A stretch of DNA of 6,421 bases. It comes from Microbacteriaceae bacterium UBA963. GTDB taxonomy: Bacteria > Actinomycetota > Actinomycetes > Actinomycetales > Microbacteriaceae. The notes beneath the pieces were generated by a model that was given only the letters and a program-made list of their open reading frames with translations, was not told the origin of the DNA and did no database searches. This document shows positions 1 through 4,975 of the stretch, in pieces. Made by a program: the position numbers and the translations under genes. The stretch is from assembly GCA_002292955.1 (NCBI GenBank), contig DBCH01000047.1:1-6421 (forward strand). Direction: 5' to 3'. The stretch's first letter is position 1. Every line of letters begins with the position of its first letter.

Positions 1-273
1 CAGCAAGATGATGAAGCTTCCCCCAACGACGGCGTTAAACAGAGTGAAAAGATTGGCGCGCAAAATGCTGGCAATCGAACGGCTCGACGAGGAGGAGACG
101 GCATTCGTCAAGCGCAGCTGCACGCGAAAGGCGACTTCGTCGTGGGTCAGTCCCTCAATGGCATAAGTCTCAAGATTGATCGGTTGAAGCTCTAGACGGG
201 CCTCCTGAAGTCGATCTGTCGCTAGCCGGGCACGACGTGCTGCTTTGTCTTCAGCGACAGGAGGAGAGGTCAT
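1..273 (-). CDS. P-type cation-transporting ATPase, N-terminal part (cut by window edge)
   Basis: Only the first 91 codons are present; the frame is open to the left edge. After a charged, probably cytoplasmic leader of about 40 residues comes GLTHDEVAFRVQ (about 41-52), then LTNAV (55-59), then ILRANLFTLFNAVVGG (about 70-85), which leads into a first membrane helix. This order matches the N-terminus of actinobacterial P-type ATPases of the CtpE type, integral membrane pumps that move cations (Ca2+ for mycobacterial CtpE) at the cost of ATP. The phosphorylation motif DKTGT and the ion-binding helices lie outside the window, so the transported ion cannot be read. The ATG at 273 is chosen because an in-frame TGA lies two codons upstream and a -10 box ends six bases before it, suggesting leaderless translation. 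The leader is longer than I expect for CtpE. The gene is divergent from the lipoprotein. Family is likely; substrate is open. Confidence 0.8.
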   Translation of the reverse strand, partial: MTSPPVAEDKAARRARLATDRLQEARLELQPINLETYAIEGLTHDEVAFRVQLRLTNAVSSSSSRSIASILRANLFTLFNAVVGGSFIILL

Positions 274-279
274 GAGTCA

Positions 280-285
280 ACTTTA
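280..285 (-). promoter_or_regulatory. -10 box of the P-type ATPase gene, leaderless type
   Basis: Read on the minus strand this is TAAAGT, fitting the actinobacterial -10 pattern TANNNT. Exactly six bases (TGACTC) separate it from the ATG at 273, so transcription is predicted to begin at the A of the start codon. No Shine-Dalgarno is present and no convincing -35 box is seen. Confidence 0.5.
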
Positions 286-286
286 G

Positions 287-303
287 GCCCGAAAGCATCG
301 GGC
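287..303. promoter_or_regulatory. Inverted repeat in the ATPase promoter spacer, possible operator
   Basis: A perfect inverted repeat GCCCGA-N5-TCGGGC lies directly upstream of the predicted -10 box of the ATPase, where the spacer between -35 and -10 would be. A repressor or a metal-sensing activator could bind there. Placement is the only evidence; no known consensus is matched. Confidence 0.3.
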
Positions 304-325
304 ACATGATGAGGACGGTTACTTT

Positions 326-338
326 CCGCCGCTGGCGG
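326..338. repeat. Short GC-rich inverted repeat in the divergent spacer
   Basis: CCGCC-GCT-GGCGG is a perfect five-base inverted repeat, alternatively folded as GCCGC-TG-GCGGC. It lies about 100 bases before the lipoprotein and 50 bases before the ATPase. No T-run follows on either strand, so a terminator is unlikely. Role unknown. Confidence 0.2.
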
Positions 339-406
339 CTCTACCAAAACCTTCAGAAATGTGCGTGACGGCTTCAGTCAATTCACTCGTCACAGTCCAC
401 AGCGTG

Positions 407-432
407 TTCGAGTCGAATTGGGCTTAGACTCG
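407..432. promoter_or_regulatory. Overlapping inverted repeats at the lipoprotein promoter, possible operator
   Basis: Two inverted repeats overlap here. TTCGA-G-TCGAA (407-417) lies just before the -10 box. CGAGTC-N12-GACTCG (409-414 and 427-432) has its right arm inside the -10 box. A protein bound to the longer repeat would cover the promoter. The arms are short, so this is only suggestive. Confidence 0.3.
425..430 (+). promoter_or_regulatory. -10 box of the lipoprotein gene, leaderless type
   Basis: TAGACT fits TANNNT and ends exactly six bases before the ATG at 437. The intervening CGCGTC has no Shine-Dalgarno character, so a leaderless transcript starting at the A of ATG is predicted. 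No clear -35 box is visible. Confidence 0.5.
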
Positions 433-436
433 CGTC

Positions 437-775
437 ATGAAAATCTTCTTAGGCCTATCGGTCGCGACACTGACCATTCTTTTGGCTGGTTGTTCGCCTG
501 CCCCATCGAGCGGGCCAGAGACTTGTCCGGCAGCACCCGTGACGGATGCGATGTCGCCCTCGCCGGACGACGTCGCGGAATCCAGCCTGATCTTCGCGAA
601 ACAGTTGGTGGGCTTTAGTGAAAATACCGCTGAGTCGTGCGTTACTGACGCCGGCCTGGTGTGGCGGGTAGTGGAGAGAGACGGCGAGCCGTTCGTGGTG
701 ACGCAAGACTACAACCCGCTGAGGGTCAACGTGGTGATCGAGATCTCTGAGGTGACAGAAGTGAGAATCGGCTAA
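437..775 (+). CDS. Small lipoprotein with an I78 / potato-inhibitor-I-like domain
   Basis: This 112-residue exported lipoprotein has a hydrophobic signal segment at 3-17 and a lipobox LAGC at 16-19, so Cys19 should be lipidated and the protein anchored outside the membrane. A low-complexity Ser/Pro/Ala linker (20-47) follows. The C-terminal half has the order QLVGFSENTAES (56-67), WRVVERDGEPF (76-86), VTQDYNPLRVNV (88-99) and a closing EVTEVRIG (105-112). This resembles the small inhibitors of the I78 / potato inhibitor I type, where a loop near Asp-Tyr-x-Pro-x-Arg meets the protease. If so, it would inhibit serine proteases at the cell surface; that is inferred from family likeness. The Cys usual near the end of I78 proteins is Ile here, while Cys30 and Cys68 are free to pair. 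The start is set by the signal peptide and the -10 box six bases upstream. Lipoprotein: firm. Inhibitor assignment: moderate. Confidence 0.8.
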   Translation: MKIFLGLSVATLTILLAGCSPAPSSGPETCPAAPVTDAMSPSPDDVAESSLIFAKQLVGFSENTAESCVTDAGLVWRVVERDGEPFVVTQDYNPLRVNVVIEISEVTEVRIG

Positions 776-827
776 GGAAGAGGTCTCCTTAGTGGGAATC
801 TCTAGCCCGCTTTCCGCCGGTGGTAGC

Positions 828-839
828 GCGGTAGACCGC
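828..839. terminator. Possible weak bidirectional terminator hairpin between convergent genes
   Basis: GCGGT-AG-ACCGC can form a short stem in the 114-base gap between the lipoprotein and hydrolase stop codons. On the plus strand a T-rich stretch follows only about 20 bases later (861-872), and no T-run follows on the minus strand. This is the best candidate in the gap, but a poor one. The rest of the gap shows nothing recognisable. Confidence 0.25.
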
Positions 840-889
840 TTGCCCGCCATCTACCTGCGCGTTTGTTTTCTTCGTCTCCCTTGTTCGAT

Positions 890-2008
890 CTAGCTCATAA
901 AACTCCGAAGAAACCAGTCTGCAACGAAGTCATTGCGCTCATCACCGTGGTTGTAGAGGGCGTGGTCTCCACCCTCCCACACTGAGAAGGTTCGCCGGTC
1001 AGGGTCGCCGGCATCATAAAAAAGTTGGATGTCCTCGAGATCAACAATGGGGTCGGCGGTTCCGTGGAGCACAAGCAGGTCGCTCGAAATACGCATGTCT
1101 TGAGTGAATGAAATTCGCTCGAAGTTGCGCGTGATGAGCTCAGCGTCTTGTGTGCCGAGCATTTGCTCGGCCTGCTCGTCAAACGTTCGCATGCCGCGTA
1201 ACCGGGGACTCGCGATGCCGCTGTTCACGCAGCATGCAGCAATCCGCGGCTCGCCAGCCGCAGTCGTTGCCGCGAAAAGACCCCCGAGGCTGTTGCCCCA
1301 AATCCCCAGAGGCTTTCGTCCGCGCGAGTTTGCCTGTTTTGCGGGGATCAGATTATCGAGCACATCAATGAACGCCCCATAGGCCGCGGGCACGTCAACA
1401 TCGAGATATACGCCCTGCTCGAGTCGCGTCTCGCCCTGCCCGGGGCCCTCAGCGAGGAGAGTTGCGATGCCTCGGTCGGCCAGAGCTAGGGCGTTCCTCA
1501 TGTACACAGCGCCCCACCCGCTCTGCCCGCCAAAAGTCACCACGGCACCGTGCAATTCTCCGGCGGGCATGACTAGCCAGCCAATCATGTGCCTACCGTT
1601 GAAGGGAACCTCCACGCGGATCGTTCGAGCCTCAGGAATCGCGCAAAGCGACGTCATCGCGTCGCGAATCTTTCGATACAGGTCGCGTTTACGATCTGAA
1701 TCTACGAGCGGCATTTGAGCGAACGAATAGATGGCAACGGCGGCCCGGAAGGAATTAATGGCCGAGAGAGACTCGCCCGCATCCCCATGGCTTCGGGCCT
1801 TGGCCACAGCCCTGTCTCCTAGGATCTCAGCCGCCACATCCCAGTCCATGCCATCACCCGGTGGTGATGAGGTGGGAGAGGCCACCATGCGCTGCAGGTG
1901 CAGGAAATCGGCAAAACGCACGTTTCCGTCGATGAGGCGCGGGGGAGACATGGCCCTCCAGAAGGCGTCCATCATTTTGTCGCGCGTGTCACCACCATCG
2001 TTCGCCAC
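890..2008 (-). CDS. Alpha/beta hydrolase, 2,6-dihydroxypseudooxynicotine hydrolase-like
   Basis: A 372-residue cytoplasmic protein without a signal peptide. The first ~125 residues are mostly helical and form an N-terminal cap; the alpha/beta hydrolase core follows. The strand HGAVVTFGG (153-161) carries the likely oxyanion hole, EGPGQGE lies at 187-193, and the nucleophile elbow GNSLGG (238-243) holds Ser240. Asp319 in HGTADPIV and His349 in GGDHALYNH complete a full catalytic triad. Cap, length and the EGPGQGE motif resemble the FrsA-like group containing 2,6-dihydroxypseudooxynicotine hydrolase of nicotine-degrading Arthrobacter, which cleaves a C-C bond between a hydroxylated ring and an acyl chain. 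Esterase or amidase activity on another substrate is equally possible from motifs alone. The GTG start at 2008 has AAGGG six bases upstream and lies 16 bases after the hydroxylase stop, so the two are probably one transcript and one pathway. Fold and triad: firm. Substrate: unknown. Confidence 0.85.
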   Translation of the reverse strand: MANDGGDTRDKMMDAFWRAMSPPRLIDGNVRFADFLHLQRMVASPTSSPPGDGMDWDVAAEILGDRAVAKARSHGDAGESLSAINSFRAAVAIYSFAQMPLVDSDRKRDLYRKIRDAMTSLCAIPEARTIRVEVPFNGRHMIGWLVMPAGELHGAVVTFGGQSGWGAVYMRNALALADRGIATLLAEGPGQGETRLEQGVYLDVDVPAAYGAFIDVLDNLIPAKQANSRGRKPLGIWGNSLGGLFAATTAAGEPRIAACCVNSGIASPRLRGMRTFDEQAEQMLGTQDAELITRNFERISFTQDMRISSDLLVLHGTADPIVDLEDIQLFYDAGDPDRRTFSVWEGGDHALYNHGDERNDFVADWFLRSFMS

Positions 2009-2024
2009 AGGCCACCCTTACCGT

Positions 2025-3596
2025 CTAAGTGATTGCCAGTTTGTCACGAAGCTCATTGACGAGGGAGGGCAACGCGGCCTCCGAGGCAACACCGAAGAGG
2101 TTGAAGTCCGGGCGTGAAATGAGAGCATCCGCTCCGTGCGACGTAAAGAACTCTTCGTAGGTCCCATCGAGTTCCGTAAGTCCGTTCGGGTCGGACTTAT
2201 CTAACGTCGCGAGCGTCGCGTTTATGGAATGTAGGAAATCCAATTGCTCCTGATCCAGGAGCGACTCGGCGGGGCGACGTGTAATGAGCGAAAAGCCCGA
2301 GCCAACCACAGCGTCAAAGAGACCCTCGCGCCCCTGATAGTTCACCCTCCCGTGAGGAGCCAGCTCACCCGCCATTGGACTGAGTGTGCCATCGACCTGG
2401 GTTGAGATCACGCCACCGGTAATCGTGGGGAATGGAGGTGGTGGTGGCACGTTGCCAGACCGGAATGCGATGTCGCGCTCAGCAGCCACCTGGGCATCAA
2501 GCGTGTTAGCGAGCTGACCGAGGAAAACAGAGACTTCCTGAATCTGGCGAGCATGGGGCCGACGTTCGATTTCGTAGGCATCCAGGAGCGAGTCATCTGC
2601 CTTTCCGGAAAGCACGAGATCAAGCTTCCAAGCGACGTTGATGCCGTCACGCATTCCCGAGCACGCGCCCTGGCCCATGTATGGCGGCATTGAGTGAACT
2701 GCATCCCCGCCCAACAACACCCGGCCTACTCGCCACGTCTCGGCCGTTCGTGCTGAGAAGGTATAGATAATCTGGCGAAGGATTTTCACATCATCAGGTC
2801 CGAGACCGTGTCGTTCATTAAACCAGCGCCAGGCGTACTCCGGTGTCTTCATTTCGTCGACATCGTCGCCGGGTATCACGGCCAGCTCGAAGCGCTCCCG
2901 ACCAAAGCCGATGGGCATAAACATGTTGGGGCGGACGGGGTCGCAAAACTGGCTGCTCTGAGCGAATCGCTCCGGAAGCGGGCGAAGGATTTCGCAATCT
3001 AGGTTCAACCAGACGTCGTTCGAATTCAGGTCATCGCGTTGGATGCCCAAACTTTCTCGCACGAAGCTGTTTGACCCATCCGCCGCAAAAACATACCGCG
3101 CAGTGAACGACTTAGCCTCGCCCTCTTCGGCCCATGACTCGTTTTCTTGGCGCGACCACTTGCGAACCTGAAGTGTGACTTCGTTTGCATCCTGCGAAAT
3201 GTGGTCGAGGTTCCACCCCTGCATGACGGTGACATTCGGATAGCTGCGCACGCGTTCGTCAATGGCGTCTTCAATGTCCGGCTGAAAAATGACCCAGTGC
3301 GCAGCGTAGCCCGACGATACGCCGCTCCAGTCGACGGTCAACAGATCCTCGCCGTCGGCGCCCATCCACTTATAAGAATCAACGGGCTTGGCCACTTTCA
3401 GCGCCTTGTCAATATCGGCCACGTCGCGAATGATGCGAGCCGTTTCACCGTCGATGTGAGTCAAGCGAGGTAACCCATAGAGCCCCGGTTGACGCTCGAT
3501 GACCAGCACCCGGTGACCCTTCGCCCCGAGGGCCGAAGCCGCAACCAAACCTGTAGGGCCGTACCCAATGACGGCCACGTCGAAATCACTACTCAC
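2025..3596 (-). CDS. FAD-dependent aromatic hydroxylase, MhpA/PheA-like (group A flavoprotein monooxygenase)
   Basis: A 523-residue enzyme expected to add one oxygen to an aromatic ring using O2, NAD(P)H and FAD in the cytoplasm. The dinucleotide fold GYGPTG is at 11-16, with Glu34-Arg35 ending the second strand for FAD ribose. The DG motif AADGSNSFVR has Asp173-Gly174. The GD motif VLLGGDAVHSMPPYMGQG has Gly297-Asp298, with MGQG at 307-310, followed by the helix RDGINVAWKLDLVL. The C-terminal ~130 residues, including DGTYEEFF and RPDFNLFG, match the thioredoxin-like tail of this subfamily. Closest known type: 3-(3-hydroxyphenyl)propionate hydroxylase MhpA (about 550 residues) and relatives acting on phenols, resorcinol or hydroxypyridines. 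The GTG at 3596 is preferred: GAGGAGG stands four bases before it and the GxGxxG fold then begins at residue 11. An ATG at 3668 would add 24 residues with no fold role. First gene of a two-gene operon, divergent from the AraC regulator. Family firm, substrate unknown. Confidence 0.9.
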   Translation of the reverse strand: MSSDFDVAVIGYGPTGLVAASALGAKGHRVLVIERQPGLYGLPRLTHIDGETARIIRDVADIDKALKVAKPVDSYKWMGADGEDLLTVDWSGVSSGYAAHWVIFQPDIEDAIDERVRSYPNVTVMQGWNLDHISQDANEVTLQVRKWSRQENESWAEEGEAKSFTARYVFAADGSNSFVRESLGIQRDDLNSNDVWLNLDCEILRPLPERFAQSSQFCDPVRPNMFMPIGFGRERFELAVIPGDDVDEMKTPEYAWRWFNERHGLGPDDVKILRQIIYTFSARTAETWRVGRVLLGGDAVHSMPPYMGQGACSGMRDGINVAWKLDLVLSGKADDSLLDAYEIERRPHARQIQEVSVFLGQLANTLDAQVAAERDIAFRSGNVPPPPPFPTITGGVISTQVDGTLSPMAGELAPHGRVNYQGREGLFDAVVGSGFSLITRRPAESLLDQEQLDFLHSINATLATLDKSDPNGLTELDGTYEEFFTSHGADALISRPDFNLFGVASEAALPSLVNELRDKLAIT

Positions 3597-3600
3597 GTTT

Positions 3601-3607
3601 CCTCCTC
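3601..3607 (-). promoter_or_regulatory. Ribosome binding site deciding the GTG start of the aromatic hydroxylase
   Basis: On the minus strand this reads GAGGAGG, followed by AAAC and GTG (3596). It is a near-perfect Shine-Dalgarno, the main reason for choosing the GTG over the upstream in-frame ATGs at 3668 and 3614. The four-base spacing is slightly short. Confidence 0.75.
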
Positions 3608-3624
3608 GAAACATCGTGGGAGTC

Positions 3625-3630
3625 ACACTA
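3625..3630 (-). promoter_or_regulatory. Possible -10 box of the hydroxylase-hydrolase operon
   Basis: TAGTGT on the minus strand fits TANNNT and would start a transcript near 3618, leaving about 22 bases of leader with the Shine-Dalgarno inside. It overlaps an eight-base palindrome CTACGTAG (3628-3635), next to a second one, GGCATGCC (3635-3642). No good -35 is seen, consistent with a promoter needing an activator. Confidence 0.3.
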
Positions 3631-3712
3631 CGTAGGCATGCCGGAATTAGTCGTCCGTGTAGCGCCATGACTATCCAATTCGCGCCACCAATCTCTCGGC
3701 TACTGCCGCAAA

Positions 3713-3729
3713 GGGGTTCAGTCTGGGGT
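3713..3729. promoter_or_regulatory. Direct repeat upstream of the AraC gene, possible regulator site
   Basis: GGGGTTCA (from 3713) and GGGGTCAA (from 3725) form an imperfect direct repeat with a 12-base period, about 50 bases before the AraC-family start and 120 before the hydroxylase. AraC-family proteins often bind direct repeats in such divergent spacers. The match is short and the period is not an exact helical turn. Confidence 0.25.
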
Positions 3730-3760
3730 CAATTTTCGGCAAGATGAGAGTGACAACCGC

Positions 3761-3767
3761 AAGGAGG
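3761..3767 (+). promoter_or_regulatory. Ribosome binding site of the AraC-family regulator
   Basis: AAGGAGG followed by seven bases and the ATG at 3775. This strong, canonical Shine-Dalgarno fixes the start and implies a leadered transcript. Confidence 0.8.
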
Positions 3768-3774
3768 CGTATCG

Positions 3775-4752
3775 ATGGTCACTCACACATCAACGCCCGA
3801 TGCGGGTGAGCTTAGTTTCGATAGCGTCAAAACCTTTAGTTCACGCGTCGCTGACGCGCTGAGCCCGCATAAACTCCGTAAAACTAGTGAAGATCACTTC
3901 GTAGCCAAGTTTTGGGAAACTTCGATTGGGCGCATCCAGCTCGTCCAATTCGCCTCGCGCGGTGTTTTGGAGGCCGAGATTCCCCAACACCTCGATTACT
4001 TCGATTTCGTTCTGCCTCTGGCCGGTCGTGCCGAAGTACGTGTCAACGGTAATGATCACGCGCTTCAGGCCGGTGGAGGGGGGGTCCTGTTCCCTCCCGC
4101 CGCGCGAATTGAGATGCGCTTGGGAGATGAATTCGACCAACTCCACCTGCGAGTGACTCCCGACGTTCTCTTAACTCACGCGGAGAATCTGCTTGGCTGC
4201 GCCCTTCCCCTCACGGTCTCGTTCGACACCACGGAAATTGTGAAAACCGGAGAACAGAGTAATTGGACTCAGCTATTCACCGCCATCGCCACCGACGGTA
4301 ACTACGGTCAGGGGAAAGAGCCCCATCCCCTTCTGCGGTCGCAATTCGAGGAAGTTCTCCTCACGGGGTTGATGCTGAGCATTCCCAATTCGGCATCGGC
4401 GTTCATGGATGCGAACATTCTCGCACCGACACCGAAGACACTGAGGCGCGCCGTTGACTTCATCCGCGCCAATGTTAGCGAGCCACTCACCGTGGGAATG
4501 ATTGCCCAGTCTCTGAATATCAGTTCACGTTCCCTGCAACGCGGATTCCGCGAGCTCTTGAATACGACTCCCATGCGATATCTCGAAGACCTTCGCCTGG
4601 CAAGGGTGCGTGCCGAGTTGCTGTCTGGTGAGGGGCCCGCGGTGAACGATGTCGCCTACCGCTGGGGCTTCACGCACCTCTCACGATTCGCGCAAAAGTA
4701 CGCGAACAGGTACGGCGAAAAGCCTATGGAGACACTGCGACAAAGCCGGTGA
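3775..4752 (+). CDS. AraC-family transcriptional regulator (AraC_binding_2 type)
   Basis: A 325-residue DNA-binding regulator. Residues ~30-200 form the N-terminal cupin-like ligand and dimer domain of the AraC_binding_2 kind, with the strand DYFDFVLPLAGRAEVRVNG (74-92) and GGGVLFPPAARIEMRL (101-116). The C-terminal ~100 residues are a complete AraC/XylS DNA-binding domain. Helix-turn-helix one spans about 237-260 (LTVGMIAQSLNISSRSLQRGF) and helix-turn-helix two about 289-312, with the signature WGFTHLSRFAQKYANRYGEKP. This N-terminal domain type also occurs in XylS- and FeaR-like activators of aromatic catabolism. The gene is divergent from the hydroxylase-hydrolase pair across a 178-base spacer, the usual layout for an activator of the neighbouring operon that responds to its substrate. 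Target and inducer are inferred. Base composition looks more AT-rich than hisN. Its stop codon sits in the loop of a hairpin, and it converges on tRNA-Lys 27 bases later. Confidence 0.9.
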   Translation: MVTHTSTPDAGELSFDSVKTFSSRVADALSPHKLRKTSEDHFVAKFWETSIGRIQLVQFASRGVLEAEIPQHLDYFDFVLPLAGRAEVRVNGNDHALQAGGGGVLFPPAARIEMRLGDEFDQLHLRVTPDVLLTHAENLLGCALPLTVSFDTTEIVKTGEQSNWTQLFTAIATDGNYGQGKEPHPLLRSQFEEVLLTGLMLSIPNSASAFMDANILAPTPKTLRRAVDFIRANVSEPLTVGMIAQSLNISSRSLQRGFRELLNTTPMRYLEDLRLARVRAELLSGEGPAVNDVAYRWGFTHLSRFAQKYANRYGEKPMETLRQSR

Positions 4753-4759
4753 GTCGGCT
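4744..4759. terminator. Hairpin between the AraC gene and tRNA-Lys, probable tRNA terminator
   Basis: AGCCG-N6-CGGCT is a perfect five-base stem whose loop contains the TGA stop of the AraC-family gene. On the minus strand it starts 21 bases after the tRNA CCA end and is followed by TTGTC, a short T-rich run, so it could end tRNA transcription. On the plus strand no T-run follows. Confidence 0.4.
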
Positions 4760-4779
4760 AGTGAGGGTCTCTGTCATGT

Positions 4780-4855
4780 TGGTGCACCCCCCGGGACTTG
4801 AACCCGGAACCCACTGATTAAGAGTCAGTTGCTCTGCCGATTGAGCTAGAGGTGC
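4780..4855 (-). tRNA. tRNA-Lys (anticodon CTT), CCA encoded
   Basis: A full 76-base cloverleaf on the minus strand, decoding AAG. Acceptor stem GCACCTC pairs with GGGGTGC (one G-T wobble at 6:67). T8-A9 follow, then the D-arm GCTC-AATCGGCA-GAGC. The anticodon arm is ACTGA-CTCTTAA-TCAGT with CTT at 34-36. The T-arm is CCGGG-TTCAAGT-CCCGG, with discriminator A73 and an encoded CCA. All stems are intact. It faces the AraC gene tail-to-tail and is divergent from hisN. tRNA 3' ends are frequent integration sites, but no repeat of this 3' end and no integrase were seen in the window. Confidence 0.97.
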
Positions 4856-4888
4856 AGTTGGTCCGAAATTGTGTCCCGAACCGGGTCA

Positions 4889-4894
4889 ACATTA
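4889..4894 (-). promoter_or_regulatory. Possible -10 box of tRNA-Lys
   Basis: TAATGT on the minus strand fits TANNNT and would give a 5' leader of about 27 bases before the mature tRNA, a normal length for RNase P processing. No clear -35 is seen at 17 bases upstream, and TTGACC further downstream is an alternative -35 without a good partner. Confidence 0.3.
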
Positions 4895-4963
4895 CCAGCA
4901 GTTCAGGCGAGCGAAAAACCGCCGACAAGCCCACCTCAGCCGAAGTTTGTTTGCCTGCCCGCC

Positions 4964-4969
4964 TAGGCT
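4964..4969 (+). promoter_or_regulatory. -10 box of hisN, leaderless type
   Basis: TAGGCT fits TANNNT and ends exactly six bases before the ATG at 4976. The GGAG at 4970-4973 is only two bases from the start codon, too close to act as a Shine-Dalgarno, so a leaderless transcript is predicted. Confidence 0.5.
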
Positions 4970-4975
4970 GGAGAC

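Noticed and set aside
361..618. An 85-residue plus-strand open frame overlapping the lipoprotein start
   Set aside because: It shares sequence with the lipoprotein in another frame, is Arg-rich with no recognisable domain, and has no start signals; the lipobox-bearing frame explains the region.
322..823. Near-identical 14-base words flanking the lipoprotein (322-335 and 810-823, one mismatch)
   Set aside because: A 13-of-14 match in a window this size is expected by chance, and there is no transposase or target duplication, so it is not treated as an element boundary.
455..850. A 131-residue minus-strand open frame antisense to the lipoprotein
   Set aside because: Composition is typical of an antisense shadow (Arg/His-rich), with no family resemblance, and it opposes a well-supported gene.
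3597..3668. Extending the hydroxylase start to the ATG at 3668 (or the ATG at 3614)
   Set aside because: The added residues precede the flavin fold without a function, and the strong GAGGAGG site lies inside this stretch, directly before the GTG at 3596.
4780..4855. tRNA-Lys as a proven attachment site
   Set aside because: No second copy of the tRNA 3' end and no integrase gene is visible in the window; kept only as a low-interest possibility.
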